The notes: generated by a model not told the origin, from the sequence alone. A DNA stretch of 64,000 nucleotides from Alteromonas aestuariivivens (GCF_003367475.1 NZ_QRHA01000007.1:241915-305914), one strand, 5' to 3'. Counted from the first letter of the stretch, positions 27,477 to 38,083 are shown. Numbers and translations: made by a program.

Positions 27477-29588
27477 TTGTTAAAATCTATTAAATCTTCC
27501 CTGTCGATCACCATTGTGGGCGCAGTTTTATTCACATCCATCATCGTGCTCTGGCTTGCCATCAATGAACACGAAAAGCTGTATGTGGGCGCAGTCAGTA
27601 AAGACCTTTCAACATTAACCCGCCATTTTAGCAGTGAACTTACGCCCATCTTGTCTGCCGCGCCGGTGCGGGCTCATCGAATTGACCAGATTCTCAGTGA
27701 ATTGCAGGGTTTAGACAATCTGGTGTATGCCAGGGTTTTTAATCAGTCCCGGCAGCCTCTGGCGACCCTGGTTGGGCGGGCAGGCAGAAAGCAGTTTCAG
27801 ACAGACGGAATAACCGATGAAGAGCAGGGCCTCGGCTTTGTCACTGTACATAGCCGCCAGACCGGAACGTCGGTAGAGGGCGGCCGGGTAATAAGTTTTG
27901 AACGGATTGGGTCGCAAGCGGTGCCGCAAGGTTACCTGATGGTGGTGAATGATATTTCTGGTCCGGTGCAAAACAGCCGCCGCAATCTGCTTTGGCAAAC
28001 CATGCCGCTGGTGTTGGTTGGACTGTTCAGTACCATTCTGGCCTGTCTTTACCTGTTAAAGCGGTTGTTAAGCCCCTTGTATTCACTGTCTCACTTTACC
28101 CGTCTGGTGCGAGAGAATAAGGACTATTCATTACGCTTCAGCGATCATTCCGACTCGGAAGTGCGGCGCCTGGGTGAAGACATCAACAGCCTTATGGAAG
28201 CCATGGAAGTTGAACTGACTATCAATCAGGAACAAAACCTGACCCTGGTTGAACAGCAGGAAACCATGACCCGCCTGGCCAATTTCGACAGTCTCACCGG
28301 CTTGCCAAACCGGCAGTTCGTGATGGATAACCTGCGCCTTGAGCTGGCGCGTTCCAGTCGTACCGAACAGGATTTGGTGCTGATGTTTTTTGATTTGGAC
28401 GGATTTAAGGGCATCAATGATTCGCTCGGTCATGAGACCGGTGATTTGATCCTTATCGAAGTGGCGGACCGAGTCAGTTCATTGCTGACCGAGAGTGATC
28501 TTCTGGCACGACTGGGCGGCGACGAATTCATTATTATCCCGGACGGAGATTGCAGTGATACCAGTATTACCAATCTTTCCAATCGACTGATTACCGCCTT
28601 TTCCCAACCGTTTGAATTGCGAGGTCTGGAGCTCAGCGTGGGCATCAGTATTGGTATTGCCCGGGCGTCTGACGCCGATTATGAGCTCAGCCAGCTGATG
28701 AGTAACGCGGACTTGGCGATGTACCGTTCCAAAGCGAAAGGGCGTGGTACCTACACGGTGTTTACTCCCGACATGGTAGACGCATACAAGCGCAAGCTGT
28801 CACTGGCCAACAGTATGGATCAGGCTGTAAGTAACAGTGAATTCGTGGTTTACTATCAGCCCAAGGTGGCCGGGACAGGCCGCATCATCGGTTTTGAAGC
28901 CCTGATTCGCTGGCAACATCCCGAACTAGGTCTGGTGATGCCGGGGGAGTTTATCCCTATCGCGGAGCAGGGCGGCAAAATATCCGCCATTACCCGTTGG
29001 GTCATTGATCGGGTTTGTCAGGAACTTTCGGTATTGCAGCAGCAAATCGACAGCCGTTTTCGGGTATCGATTAACCTTTCTGGGCATGATTTGAGAGACG
29101 CCGGGTTGTTTGACACCATCCACAGCGTGTTCGAGCGCTATCAGGTAGAGCCGGAGTACATTGAATTTGAAGTGACAGAGTCGGCGTACCTGGAGAATTT
29201 TGCGTTGTCGAACAAGTTTTTCCGCCGGGTTTCCAATATGGGGTGTGCTATCTCCCTGGACGATTTTGGTACTGGCTATTCCTCACTGAGTTACCTGACC
29301 CAAATCAGTATCGATACCCTGAAAATTGATCGCCAGTTTATCTGTAAGCTCGAAACTTCCGAGCGCAGTCGTTTGGTAACCGGCACTATTATCGATTTGG
29401 CCAAGCGTCTGTCGCTTACCATATGTGCGGAGGGGATTGAGAATCACCGGCAGTGGGAGTATTTGCTGGAGCACGGTGTTGAGCATTTTCAGGGCTACCT
29501 GTTCAGCGAGCCTGTACCTCTGGCAGAGGCCACGGAATTGTCCCAGACCTTTGCCCGGGATACCTCCCAGCGGATGGCCCTTGGCTGA
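27477..29588 (+). CDS. Membrane GGDEF-EAL protein (c-di-GMP turnover)
   Basis: This 703-residue protein starts at TTG (27477); a TAG lies just upstream in frame and no ATG is available nearby. The N-terminal helix (ITIVGAVLFTSIIVLWLAI) and a second near 180 flank a periplasmic sensor region, followed by HAMP at about 195-250. The GGDEF domain (about 265-430) has an intact LLARLGGDEFIII, but the inhibitory site has TESD instead of RxxD. The EAL domain (about 440-690) keeps EALIRW, INLSGHDLRD, DDFGTGYSSL, LKIDRQFI and AEGIE, so phosphodiesterase activity is likely. It may be bifunctional or a phosphodiesterase. Confidence 0.93.
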   Translation: MLKSIKSSLSITIVGAVLFTSIIVLWLAINEHEKLYVGAVSKDLSTLTRHFSSELTPILSAAPVRAHRIDQILSELQGLDNLVYARVFNQSRQPLATLVGRAGRKQFQTDGITDEEQGLGFVTVHSRQTGTSVEGGRVISFERIGSQAVPQGYLMVVNDISGPVQNSRRNLLWQTMPLVLVGLFSTILACLYLLKRLLSPLYSLSHFTRLVRENKDYSLRFSDHSDSEVRRLGEDINSLMEAMEVELTINQEQNLTLVEQQETMTRLANFDSLTGLPNRQFVMDNLRLELARSSRTEQDLVLMFFDLDGFKGINDSLGHETGDLILIEVADRVSSLLTESDLLARLGGDEFIIIPDGDCSDTSITNLSNRLITAFSQPFELRGLELSVGISIGIARASDADYELSQLMSNADLAMYRSKAKGRGTYTVFTPDMVDAYKRKLSLANSMDQAVSNSEFVVYYQPKVAGTGRIIGFEALIRWQHPELGLVMPGEFIPIAEQGGKISAITRWVIDRVCQELSVLQQQIDSRFRVSINLSGHDLRDAGLFDTIHSVFERYQVEPEYIEFEVTESAYLENFALSNKFFRRVSNMGCAISLDDFGTGYSSLSYLTQISIDTLKIDRQFICKLETSERSRLVTGTIIDLAKRLSLTICAEGIENHRQWEYLLEHGVEHFQGYLFSEPVPLAEATELSQTFARDTSQRMALG

Positions 29589-29750
29589 GCCTGGCCAGTC
29601 ATAAACCCAGTGTCGCTTTAATCATTCACCATCCGCCTCTTGTGTCTCTTATTGGCGACGCGGCATGATCTTCCCATTAACAAAATTTGTTTAAATTGTT
29701 GAAATTTATATTTATTTTATTTTTGGCATAATACCTGATTAGTAGCGGTA

Positions 29751-29773
29751 AGCCGATGCCTGGTGCATCGGCT
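29751..29773 (+). promoter_or_regulatory. Stem-loop in the leader of the EF-hand gene
   Basis: AGCCGATGC and GCATCGGCT form a perfect nine-base-pair stem with a five-base loop, 57 bases before the ATG. No T-run follows, so it is not a terminator. It could stabilise the mRNA or be part of a structured leader. It does not match the c-di-GMP-I riboswitch as I remember it. Confidence 0.4.
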
Positions 29774-29830
29774 GTGGGGTGGCCAAGCAACCCTGTTAGC
29801 AGTATCGACAATGCGAACACGGAGGACGTG

Positions 29831-30109
29831 ATGAAACGCATCGAGAAACTCTTTCTTCTTCTTTTTACCGCCGCAGTGATTCAGACGATAGTAGTAGCGA
29901 ATGCCAATGCCGAGAACAAGGGACCTCTGGATATCATCAGTAAACTGGATGTGGACCAGGACGGTTTTATCTCCATCAAAGAAGCAATTAGCGATACGGA
30001 ACTGCTCAGGCAGTTCGGAAAACTGGATGTCAATGAAGATGGTAAGCTCAGTGATCGGGAAATACTTGCCAGTCAGTTCAACGGCAGAGGGAAAATCCTC
30101 CAGTCTTAA
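29831..30109 (+). CDS. Secreted EF-hand calcium-binding protein
   Basis: This 92-residue protein starts at 29831 after GGAGG. It has a signal peptide ending near ANANA and two EF-hand loops, DVDQDGFISIKEA (about 41-53) and DVNEDGKLSDREI (about 71-83), each with the D-x-D/N-x-D-G-x-hydrophobic-x-x-x-E pattern. Such small periplasmic EF-hand proteins are common in marine gammaproteobacteria; the role is unknown, with calcium buffering or sensing inferred. It stands alone between a c-di-GMP enzyme gene and glrK. Confidence 0.85.
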   Translation: MKRIEKLFLLLFTAAVIQTIVVANANAENKGPLDIISKLDVDQDGFISIKEAISDTELLRQFGKLDVNEDGKLSDREILASQFNGRGKILQS

Positions 30110-30211
30110 TTCCACTCATTATGCGGTTGGCCAGCTTTGGGCCATCCGCCCTTGCGGGCACTTTAGGGGTATGCCATTCTGATTGACCGGTCTTCTATCA
30201 GTGAGCGATTA

Positions 30212-31609
30212 GTGCAACTCGGTTCTTTACGCCAATTAACGTTGGGGAGCTTTGTACTGGCTTTGGTGCCGCTGATTGCATTGTTGTGGCAAAGCCAGAA
30301 TGACCTTGCCAAAGTCGGCCGCATGACCAGTGTGGAAACCCGCTTTGTGGTCAGCGCAGTTGGACTGATGCAGCAACTTGACAGTGCAACCATCGACCTT
30401 GAACGCAGTCTGCGACAATATTCGGTGATTAAGAATGAAACCGTCGCCGAGCTTACGGATAATGCCATCCAGCAATTCAATGATGCGAAACTGGCTTTAT
30501 GTGAGCGCCTCAACCAGTTTGGAGCGTGTCAAAAACTGGCGCAGCACATACAGCAACTGGAAAACTTTCGTACCATCAACGATCAACTTTTACTGAATGC
30601 GTATCTGGCGTCGTTGAATGCCAGCGTTGTGCAGTTGCGTTCGGACGTAGACCAGGCGATACAACAACGATTGGCGATTCAAAAAGACGATTTAACGGCG
30701 ATGCAGGCCAAACAGGCCTGGCTGACTGCTATGCTGGTCAGCGTATCCTTGCTGCTTATCCTCCTTGGCACCCAACTGATAGTAAATCCGGTTAAAAAAC
30801 TCAAACAAATCATTCGCATACTGGCACAGCAACAGGGGCAGCTTCCGCCCTTGTCCACTCAGGCACCCAGGGAACTGATAGGGGTAGAGAAGGATTTGCA
30901 CTGGCTGGCGGATCGCCTCAAACAACTGGAACATATCCGTACGGCCCTGTTACGTCATGCCGCGCATGAATTGAAAACCCCTCTGGCCAGTATTAAAGAA
31001 GGCTGTAGCCTGTTGTCAGATCAGGTGGTTGGCGAAATGAATGCCTCGCAGATGGAAATCCTTTCATTGCTGATGTCCAGCACCCAGCGCCTCAACACGC
31101 TGGTGGAAAAACTGCTGGATTATAATTTATTGCTTCAGCAGGCCCAGCCGACTTTTATTTTTGCCAGCCCCAGACAACTGGTCAGTGAATGTCTGGAAGA
31201 CTACGCACTGGCATTGCAGGACAGGGAAGTGACAGTTGACATCATGGTGGAAAAAATTCGTGTTGATGAGGAATTATATCGGCGTATTTTAGATAATCTG
31301 GTGTCTAACGCTGTGGCGCACGGTGCGCCCGGGCGGCCAATTAACATGCGAATTTACCTTGATCAGGAAATGGCCATTCTGGATGTCGCTAATCGGGGCA
31401 AACGTATTGCAAAGGACAAAGCTGCGAATCTGTTTGAGCCTTTTATTCGTGGCGATGAACCACGTAATGACAATGTCATTGGTACCGGGCTGGGGTTGTC
31501 TATTGTGTCTGATTGCGCGCGCCTGATGCACGGGGATGTGGAAGTGGTGGACGTGGATTATGCTGACGTTTGTTTCAGAGTAAGAATACCGCAAAAGGAA
31601 ATGCTTTAA
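30212..31609 (+). CDS. glrK: Sensor histidine kinase GlrK/QseE-type
   Basis: This kinase of about 465 residues has two membrane helices (about 10-30 and 170-190) around a periplasmic helical sensor, and a HAMP-like linker. HAAHELKTPLASIKEG (about 250) holds the phosphorylated His, RRILDNLVSNAVAHG the N box, and GTGLGLSIVSD the G box. In E. coli GlrK (QseE) phosphorylates GlrR to drive sigma-54 genes in response to envelope stress. The first possible codon taken here is GTG. ATT or CTG up to 12 codons earlier would add a few charged residues, as in relatives. It forms an operon with the next two genes. Confidence 0.9.
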   Translation: MQLGSLRQLTLGSFVLALVPLIALLWQSQNDLAKVGRMTSVETRFVVSAVGLMQQLDSATIDLERSLRQYSVIKNETVAELTDNAIQQFNDAKLALCERLNQFGACQKLAQHIQQLENFRTINDQLLLNAYLASLNASVVQLRSDVDQAIQQRLAIQKDDLTAMQAKQAWLTAMLVSVSLLLILLGTQLIVNPVKKLKQIIRILAQQQGQLPPLSTQAPRELIGVEKDLHWLADRLKQLEHIRTALLRHAAHELKTPLASIKEGCSLLSDQVVGEMNASQMEILSLLMSSTQRLNTLVEKLLDYNLLLQQAQPTFIFASPRQLVSECLEDYALALQDREVTVDIMVEKIRVDEELYRRILDNLVSNAVAHGAPGRPINMRIYLDQEMAILDVANRGKRIAKDKAANLFEPFIRGDEPRNDNVIGTGLGLSIVSDCARLMHGDVEVVDVDYADVCFRVRIPQKEML

Positions 31610-32200
31610 ATGAGAACAATGACGGTAGTGCTGATGCTGGCAATATTGCAGGGGTGCAAAGCCACTCAGGAGCAAATGCCACCTGCACCGGCGCCGGTAA
31701 TTCAGCATGTTTACAGTACTGAACAGAAGTCACCGCCACTGTGCATTGTGCCCAGGGACGTTGAGTCATTTGTTGGCCAGTGCGATATCGGTTATTGGGT
31801 GCGCATGTGGGTTGAAGCAGACGCAATGCGCTGGCCCCAGCGAAAAGCCCTGCTGGCTGAACTGGGCACATCGTTACCCGATACCCTCAAGAAAATAGTG
31901 TTGTCGCTACCAACCGATACCCCATATCAGGACAGGCTGCGGGCACAAAACTATCTCACTGAGATCCAGTCTGTACTGAACCCGCAGGTAATAGAAGCTG
32001 TGAACACGCTGGTGTCCCGGCCCAACACCCAGTTATTGGAATTTGAATCAGCCATAACGTTACTAAGCCGGGTGAACACTCAACAGGCACAGTCAATGGA
32101 GAACCTCAGGGAAGAACTGGAAGCACAGCGTAAGCAAATTGAAGAATTGTTGCAGATTGAAGCAACACTGATGGACAAAAACAGGAGTACTCAGCAATGA
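31610..32200 (+). CDS. qseG: QseG/YfhG-like lipoprotein
   Basis: This 196-residue protein begins immediately after the glrK stop and overlaps glrR by four bases. A lipobox (LAILQGC) follows a short signal peptide. The rest is helical with a C-terminal coiled coil (about 160-190). It occupies exactly the position of qseG between glrK and glrR in enterobacteria, where the outer-membrane lipoprotein stimulates the kinase. Primary similarity is low; the call depends on position, lipobox and helical character. Confidence 0.75.
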   Translation: MRTMTVVLMLAILQGCKATQEQMPPAPAPVIQHVYSTEQKSPPLCIVPRDVESFVGQCDIGYWVRMWVEADAMRWPQRKALLAELGTSLPDTLKKIVLSLPTDTPYQDRLRAQNYLTEIQSVLNPQVIEAVNTLVSRPNTQLLEFESAITLLSRVNTQQAQSMENLREELEAQRKQIEELLQIEATLMDKNRSTQQ

Positions 32201-33537
32201 GCAATAAATCAGGCACACCACCCCAGTTACTGTTGGTAGATGATGACAAGAGCCTGCTGCGCTTACTGACGATCCGGCTGGAAGGAGAAGGGTATAAAGT
32301 TACGGCAGTGGAAGACGGTCAGGCGGCGCTGAAAAAAATTCGCAGCGATGACTTCGATGTGGTACTCAGCGATTTGCGTATGCCGGGTCTGGACGGGCTG
32401 AGTCTGTTTGAAGAAATCATGGGAATACGCAAAGATATTCCCGTTATTCTGATGACTGCCCACGGTACCATTTCGGATGCCGTGGCAGCGACCCAACGGG
32501 GAGTATTTGGATTTCTGACCAAGCCCGTTGATCATGACGAACTGCGCAGCCTGCTGAACAAGGCTCTCAGCCAGTCACTGGCAGCCCAGCCAGGCGAATG
32601 GTGTCAGGATATTATTACCCGCTCGCCGGAAATGCTGAATGTACTGGACCAAGCCTACCGCATTGCCCAGCGTGAAGTCAGCGTTTTGATCAGTGGTGCC
32701 AGTGGTACCGGAAAGGAGCTGCTGGCCAACGCCATTCACCGTGCAAGCAAGCGTAGCAATAAGCCCTTTGTGGCTATTAACTGTGGGGCTCTGCCGGAAA
32801 ATCTGTTGGAATCAGAATTGTTCGGGCACGCTAAAGGGGCGTTTACCGGTGCAGTGCAGGCCAACGCCGGCCTGTTTCGGGAAGCCGATGGCGGTACCCT
32901 GTTTCTGGATGAAATTGGCGATATGCCGATGACACTTCAGGTCAAATTGCTGCGGGCTCTGCAGGAGAGACAAATCCGTCCGGTGGGTAGCAGCAAGCAC
33001 ATTGACATTGACGTACGTATCATTTCCGCTACTCACAAAGATCTGCACAAGGAGATGGAAGAGGGCAGTTTTCGTGAAGATCTCTATTACCGCCTCAACG
33101 TGGTGAATTTGAAGCTGCCCTCACTGAAGGAACGCAGTGAAGACATTCCGTTGCTCGCCCGCTCTCTGTTGCAACATAGTGCCCAGCGCCATGGGGTCAA
33201 TGTTACGCAGTTTTCTGATGACGCGCTTCAGTTGATGGTGAAAACCAACTGGCCGGGCAACGTTCGTCAACTGGTGAATGTGGTGGAGCAATGTGTTGCT
33301 CTGACCCAGACTCCGGTTATTCCTTTGCATCTGGTGGAGCAGGCGCTGTCAGCAACCAAGCAGAGTTGGCCTACGCTGACGGAAGCCCGGGATGCGTTCG
33401 AGCAAAAGTATTTGCACAAGCTATTGAAAATGACCGATGGAAATGTAACCCGGGCAGCAGAATTGGCCGGGCGCAACCGTACCGATATGCACAAGCTGAT
33501 GAAAAAGCATGATCTGGACGCCAGCGATTTTCGCTAA
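32197..33537 (+). CDS. glrR: Sigma-54-dependent response regulator GlrR/QseF-type
   Basis: This 446-residue NtrC-class activator has a receiver domain at about 1-120 ([33 protein letters not shown]) and an AAA+ domain at about 140-370 (Walker [18 protein letters not shown] loop in [12 protein letters not shown], Walker [11 protein letters not shown]). The C-terminal Fis-type helix-turn-helix contains [17 protein letters not shown]. It would activate sigma-54 promoters on phosphorylation by GlrK. The gene overlaps qseG. Confidence 0.95.
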   Translation: MSNKSGTPPQLLLVDDDKSLLRLLTIRLEGEGYKVTAVEDGQAALKKIRSDDFDVVLSDLRMPGLDGLSLFEEIMGIRKDIPVILMTAHGTISDAVAATQRGVFGFLTKPVDHDELRSLLNKALSQSLAAQPGEWCQDIITRSPEMLNVLDQAYRIAQREVSVLISGASGTGKELLANAIHRASKRSNKPFVAINCGALPENLLESELFGHAKGAFTGAVQANAGLFREADGGTLFLDEIGDMPMTLQVKLLRALQERQIRPVGSSKHIDIDVRIISATHKDLHKEMEEGSFREDLYYRLNVVNLKLPSLKERSEDIPLLARSLLQHSAQRHGVNVTQFSDDALQLMVKTNWPGNVRQLVNVVEQCVALTQTPVIPLHLVEQALSATKQSWPTLTEARDAFEQKYLHKLLKMTDGNVTRAAELAGRNRTDMHKLMKKHDLDASDFR

Positions 33538-33586
33538 TTGCTATCGCTCTGTGTGGGCTTACAGGCAGTCCTTGAACTGGCTGGCT

Positions 33587-33612
33587 GCTGTTTTAAAATT
33601 AAAACAGCTTTT
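33587..33612. terminator. Terminator between glrR and yecE
   Basis: GCTGTTTTAA and TTAAAACAGC form a ten-base-pair stem followed by TTTT on the plus strand. It overlaps the last codons of the convergent yecE. Confidence 0.75.
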
Positions 33613-34498
33613 CTTGCAGGGCACTGGGCGGAAAGATGATCTCAGGCAGGGGGGAGCCCGGGTGTTTCAGATTGTAGGAGCTGATAAATTGTTGTGCCAG
33701 CCAGGGCGAATCCCTGTTGTCCGGGCGGTGAAAGAACAGATAGGGTGACAGCCCCTGCAGACGCCACTGGTGGCATTTGCTTACCCAGGGCTGTAAACAT
33801 TTGAGATTGACTTCAGCGTTATTCCCACCAACAAACCTAGCCACCGGTGCTTTAGCGGTGGCAATCACATTAACCGGTACCCTGGGTTTTTTGCCCCTTA
33901 CCTCCGTGGTGAGTTCACTGTCAGACGGCCCGGTGAACAACGCCCGGGTGTCCATGATCACACGGTTAATTCCATGTTCCAGTAATAACTGGTTGAGGCT
34001 GCGCTCCTCATCCCCCTTGGCAAAGAAAGCGGGGTGACGCACCTCTACACCGTAATCAACGGTTGTTGGAAGTGCCGCCAGAAACCGGCCAAGAACATCC
34101 AGCCTTTGTGGTCCGAAAGACGCAGGCAACTGCAGCATGACAAGGCCAAGCCTTGGACCCAGCAATGAAAGTAATTCCAGTTGTTTGCTCACCAGCTCTT
34201 GTGTATTCACCAAATTGAGCTTATGAGAAATGTGCTGGTGAAACTTGAAGGTAAAACGGAACTCTTCGGGGGTTTGCTCCTTCCAGCGCAGCAGGGTCTG
34301 TGTATCGGGCAGCGAATAAAACGTGGTATTGCCCTCCACACTGTTCATTTGGCGGGCATAAAATGCCAGGCCGTTTTGTCGCGCGGTATTTTGCCCAAAC
34401 CAATGCGTTGGCCAATGTGGGTGCTGCCATAAGGGCAGACCAATATAAACGGGGGGCAATTCAGACTCAGAAGGCACGGATTTGGATGGATTTGTCAT
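33599..34498 (-). CDS. yecE: DUF72 protein YecE
   Basis: This 299-residue cytoplasmic protein of the YecE/DUF72 family has a TIM-barrel-like fold. The N-terminal VYIGLPLWQHPHW, the segment FYARQMNSVEGNTTFYSLP, FRFTFKFHQHISHKL and YGVEVRHPAFF are family hallmarks. Function is unknown although the family is widespread. It is divergent from aspS, the promoter of which lies in the intergenic region. Confidence 0.9.
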   Translation of the reverse strand: MTNPSKSVPSESELPPVYIGLPLWQHPHWPTHWFGQNTARQNGLAFYARQMNSVEGNTTFYSLPDTQTLLRWKEQTPEEFRFTFKFHQHISHKLNLVNTQELVSKQLELLSLLGPRLGLVMLQLPASFGPQRLDVLGRFLAALPTTVDYGVEVRHPAFFAKGDEERSLNQLLLEHGINRVIMDTRALFTGPSDSELTTEVRGKKPRVPVNVIATAKAPVARFVGGNNAEVNLKCLQPWVSKCHQWRLQGLSPYLFFHRPDNRDSPWLAQQFISSYNLKHPGSPLPEIIFPPSALQEKLF

Positions 34499-34526
34499 TG
34501 GGCTTTGCGATGCATTTGTTTATACT
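34498..34526 (+). promoter_or_regulatory. Putative sigma-70 promoter of aspS
   Basis: TTGGGC (34498-34503) and TATACT (34521-34526) are 17 bases apart, 184 bases before the preferred aspS start. The -10 is good, the -35 moderate. Confidence 0.5.
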
Positions 34527-34709
34527 ATGCGGCCTTTATTTTGTCATTGAGTTGCTGAAGATAGATCAGCTTGGTTGTGCTGCTTTTTCCCGGGTTCACC
34601 GGTGAAATGAGCCAACATTGAAGCATTGCGCACCCGAATGCGCAACCACTCCTTCAACGAAGCAAAATTGAATGCAACGCTTAAGAAAAACTACCAGAGG
34701 TCAGGGACC

Positions 34710-36473
34710 ATGCGCACAGATTACTGTGGGAATATTGATTCATCATACATCGGACAAGAAGTAACCCTTTGCGGTTGGGTAAACAAACGTCGGGATTTAG
34801 GCGGCGTTATTTTTATCGATTTGCGTGATCGTGAGGGAATGGTGCAGGTGGTGTTTGACCCTGATCTGCCTGATGTACTGGAAGTGGCCAATACCCTGCG
34901 TGGTGAGTTTTGTGTCAGATTAACCGGAAAGGTTCGCCCGCGCCCGCAAGGCCAGGTAAATGCACAGATGAAAACCGGTGAAATTGAAATACTGGGTACT
35001 GGCCTTGAAGTGATCAACAAATCGGCGGTACTGCCGCTGGACTGGAACCAGGAAAACTCGGAAGAGCAGCGTCTGCGTTACCGCTATCTCGATCTGCGCC
35101 GCCCAGTAATGAGCCAGCGCCTGCAATTCCGCGCCAAGGTTACCGGTGCCGTACGCCGCTTTTTGGAAGAGCAGGGGTTTCTGGATATTGAAACCCCAAT
35201 CCTGACCAAAGCTACGCCGGAAGGTGCGCGGGATTATCTGGTTCCGAGCCGCACTCACAAAGGCGAATTTTTCGCATTGCCTCAGTCACCACAGTTGTTT
35301 AAACAATTGCTGATGATGTCGGGTATGGACCGCTACTATCAAATCGTAAAATGTTTCCGCGACGAAGATTTGCGTGCAGATCGCCAGCCTGAATTCACCC
35401 AGATTGATATTGAAACCACCTTTTTGGACGCCGAAGGGGTGATGTCTATCACTGAAGCCATGATCCGCGACCTGTTCAAAACCATGCTGGATGTGGATTT
35501 GGGTGAGTTCCCGCGTATGACTTACGCTGAAGCCATGCAGCGCTACGGCAGTGACAAGCCGGACTTGCGTAACCCACTGGAGCTGGTTGACGTGGCCGAT
35601 TTGATGCAAAGTGTCGAATTTAAGGTATTCAGCGGCCCGGCAAACGATGCCAAGGGGCGTGTAACCGTTATTCGCGTCCCCGGTGGTGCCAGTCTGTCGC
35701 GCAAGCAAATTGATGACTACACCAGGTTTGTAGGCATCTATGGCGCCAAAGGTCTGGCTTGGGTTAAGGTTAATGAGAAAGCCAAGGGTCAGGATGGTTT
35801 GCAGTCGCCGGTACTGAAGTTCCTTAGTGCCGAAATAACGGATGCCATCATCGAACGCACGGGTGCTCAGGACGGCGATATCCTGCTGTTTGGCGCTGAC
35901 AGCGCAACAGTAGTGACTGAAGCCATGGGCGCACTGCGTCTGAAGCTGGGTAACGATTTTGACTTGCTGGAAGGTGAGTGGCGCCCGCTGTGGGTTGTTG
36001 ACTTCCCGATGTTTGAAGAAGTAGACGGCGCTCTGCATGCCTTGCATCACCCATTTACCTCACCACGGGGCCTTACAGCCGAAGAACTCAAAGCCAATCC
36101 GGTGGGCGCATTGTCGGATGCGTATGACATGGTGCTCAATGGTGTGGAACTGGGGGGCGGCTCGGTGCGTATCCATGATCAGCAAATGCAGTCAGCGGTA
36201 TTCAGTATTCTGGGGATTGAGGAAGAGGAAGCGCGCAACAAGTTTGGCTTCCTGCTGGAAGCTCTGCAGTTTGGTGCGCCGCCACATGCCGGCCTGGCGT
36301 TCGGTCTGGATCGTCTGGTAATGCTAATGACCGGGGCGACATCCATTCGTGACGTAATGGCATTCCCGAAAACCACCACTGCGGCGTGCCCGTTGACCGA
36401 CGCTCCAAGCCCGGCAAACCCTCAGCAACTGGACGATCTGGCCATAACTGTGGTGAAAAAGACTGCTGAATAA
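34710..36473 (+). CDS. aspS: Aspartyl-tRNA synthetase
   Basis: This class II synthetase of about 587 residues charges tRNA-Asp (bacterial type). The N-terminal OB anticodon domain starts [20 protein letters not shown]. Motif 2 is near [20 protein letters not shown], the bacterial insertion domain lies in the middle, and motif 3 is [15 protein letters not shown]. The ATG at 34710 is chosen because AGAGG precedes it and it matches the family; a frame extends 28 codons upstream. It heads the aspS-nudB-ruvC-ruvA-ruvB block; yebC, often between aspS and ruvC, is absent. Confidence 0.97.
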   Translation: MRTDYCGNIDSSYIGQEVTLCGWVNKRRDLGGVIFIDLRDREGMVQVVFDPDLPDVLEVANTLRGEFCVRLTGKVRPRPQGQVNAQMKTGEIEILGTGLEVINKSAVLPLDWNQENSEEQRLRYRYLDLRRPVMSQRLQFRAKVTGAVRRFLEEQGFLDIETPILTKATPEGARDYLVPSRTHKGEFFALPQSPQLFKQLLMMSGMDRYYQIVKCFRDEDLRADRQPEFTQIDIETTFLDAEGVMSITEAMIRDLFKTMLDVDLGEFPRMTYAEAMQRYGSDKPDLRNPLELVDVADLMQSVEFKVFSGPANDAKGRVTVIRVPGGASLSRKQIDDYTRFVGIYGAKGLAWVKVNEKAKGQDGLQSPVLKFLSAEITDAIIERTGAQDGDILLFGADSATVVTEAMGALRLKLGNDFDLLEGEWRPLWVVDFPMFEEVDGALHALHHPFTSPRGLTAEELKANPVGALSDAYDMVLNGVELGGGSVRIHDQQMQSAVFSILGIEEEEARNKFGFLLEALQFGAPPHAGLAFGLDRLVMLMTGATSIRDVMAFPKTTTAACPLTDAPSPANPQQLDDLAITVVKKTAE

Positions 36474-36914
36474 ATGAAGTACAAGCGCCCGGAATCTGTC
36501 CTGGTGGTGTTGTATGATCAACATCACCGGGTACTGGTGTTGCAGCGTAAGGATGACCCCGAATTCTGGCAATCGGTTACCGGGGCGCTGGAGGAGGGCG
36601 AGCAGCCTGTCGATACCGCCTACCGTGAAGTGGCTGAGGAAACCGGGCTGACGCTCAGCCCAACCTCAGGGCAAATCAGAGATTGCCAAATCACCAATCA
36701 GTATCCCATCCGTTCTCGCTGGCGACACCGATATCCACCCGACACCAGATTCAACACCGAATATGTTTTTATCGCTCAAGTGGACAGCCGTCAGGCGATA
36801 CAGTTAACGGAACATCTCGCCTTTGAGTGGCTGGCTAAATCCGATGCGTTGGCGAAATTGTGGTCCCCGTCCAACCGTGATGCGGTGGAACGGTTTGTAC
36901 CCGGAGGGAATTAA
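36474..36914 (+). CDS. nudB: Dihydroneopterin triphosphate diphosphatase (Nudix)
   Basis: This 146-residue Nudix hydrolase begins directly after the aspS stop. The Nudix box is [23 protein letters not shown], and the ends [15 protein letters not shown] and [19 protein letters not shown] match NudB, which removes pyrophosphate from dihydroneopterin triphosphate in folate synthesis. It overlaps ruvC by one base. Placement beside aspS and ruvC is conserved. Confidence 0.92.
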   Translation: MKYKRPESVLVVLYDQHHRVLVLQRKDDPEFWQSVTGALEEGEQPVDTAYREVAEETGLTLSPTSGQIRDCQITNQYPIRSRWRHRYPPDTRFNTEYVFIAQVDSRQAIQLTEHLAFEWLAKSDALAKLWSPSNRDAVERFVPGGN

Positions 36915-37432
36915 TGATAATACTGGGTATTGATCCAGGGTCCAGAGTAACCGGATATGGAGTTATCGCCCGCAGGCAGACCAAGCTGGTGTATGTAGCC
37001 AGTGGCTGTATTCGAATCAAGGGCGATACGCTCGCTGAGCGGTTGGCTCAGATTTACACCGGCGTGAGCGACATTGTTCGCCAGTTTCAGCCGGAGCAAT
37101 TTGCCATTGAGCAAGTGTTTATGGCCAAGAATCCGGACTCTGCGCTTAAGCTTGGGCAGGCCAGGGGCGCAGCAATTGTTGCTGCTACTCAGGCCCAATT
37201 GCCGGTTGCTGAATATTCAGCGCGGCAAATCAAACAGGCGGTAGTGGGAAAAGGCGGGGCGGAAAAGGCCCAGGTACAGCACATGGTCAAACACTTGTTG
37301 CAATTGCCGGGAACGCCACAGGCCGATGCTGCAGACGCACTGGCTGTGGCCCTGTGCCACGCGCACACCGAACAGAGCTTGATCCGGCTAGCCGGTCAGG
37401 CCAGTAAGACAGTACGCAGAAGACTGCGATAA
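36914..37432 (+). CDS. ruvC: Holliday junction endonuclease RuvC
   Basis: This 172-residue resolvase nicks Holliday junctions as a dimer. Acidic catalytic residues are seen in [17 protein letters not shown] (Asp 7), [20 protein letters not shown] (Glu) and [17 protein letters not shown] (Asp pair). Length equals E. coli RuvC (173). The gene overlaps nudB and is 17 bases before ruvA. No LexA box was recognised. Confidence 0.97.
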   Translation: MIILGIDPGSRVTGYGVIARRQTKLVYVASGCIRIKGDTLAERLAQIYTGVSDIVRQFQPEQFAIEQVFMAKNPDSALKLGQARGAAIVAATQAQLPVAEYSARQIKQAVVGKGGAEKAQVQHMVKHLLQLPGTPQADAADALAVALCHAHTEQSLIRLAGQASKTVRRRLR

Positions 37433-37449
37433 GAGGTAAACAAAGCATT

Positions 37450-38070
37450 ATGATAGGCCGTATTCAAGGAACCTTGCTCGAAAAGCAACCCCCGGAAGTG
37501 TTGATCGATGTAGGTGGCGTCGGCTATGAAATTCAGATGCCCATGACCAGTTTCTACCAGCTGCCGTCAGTGGGCGAGCAGGTTGCCGTGTATACCCATT
37601 TCGTGGTGCGCGAAGACGCCCAGCTGCTGTTTGGTTTTGCAGAAAAACTTGAACGCAGTTTGTTTCGGGAGCTGATCAAAGCCAATGGTGTTGGTCCCAA
37701 ACTTGGCCTGACAATTCTGTCAGGTATGTCTGCCAGCCAGTTTTTGACCAGCGTTCAGCAGGAAGATGTTTCCGCTTTGGTTAGCCTTCCCGGCATTGGT
37801 AAAAAGACCGCTGAGCGGCTGGTGGTTGAATTAAAAGATCGTCTGGCCAAATTCAGCCGTCAGCAGGAAACCAGCCTGCCCGTTTTGCCGGGTCAGGAAG
37901 CGCCGTCTGATGCCCGCGTGACGGTGAATGACGTGAAAGAGGAAGCCCTCAGTGCGTTGGTTGCGCTGGGGTATAAACCAGCTCAGGCGAGCAAAATGGT
38001 TAACAGCGTTTACAAAGAGGGTATGGAGAGCGAAAACGTTATCCGGGAAGCCCTGAAAGCCGCGATTTAG
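37450..38070 (+). CDS. ruvA: Holliday junction branch-migration protein RuvA
   Basis: This 206-residue protein binds four-way junctions as a tetramer. The N-terminal OB fold begins [20 protein letters not shown]. Two helix-hairpin-helix motifs follow ([16 protein letters not shown] and [20 protein letters not shown]), and the C-terminal domain III ([19 protein letters not shown]) contacts RuvB. Length is standard. The operon continues with ruvB after 13 bases. Confidence 0.97.
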   Translation: MIGRIQGTLLEKQPPEVLIDVGGVGYEIQMPMTSFYQLPSVGEQVAVYTHFVVREDAQLLFGFAEKLERSLFRELIKANGVGPKLGLTILSGMSASQFLTSVQQEDVSALVSLPGIGKKTAERLVVELKDRLAKFSRQQETSLPVLPGQEAPSDARVTVNDVKEEALSALVALGYKPAQASKMVNSVYKEGMESENVIREALKAAI

Positions 38071-38083
38071 AGACAAATAACTC

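Noticed and set aside
29751..29830. c-di-GMP riboswitch in the leader of the EF-hand gene
   Set aside because: A stem-loop exists but the conserved GEMM-I core and tetraloop-receptor sequences are not recognisable.
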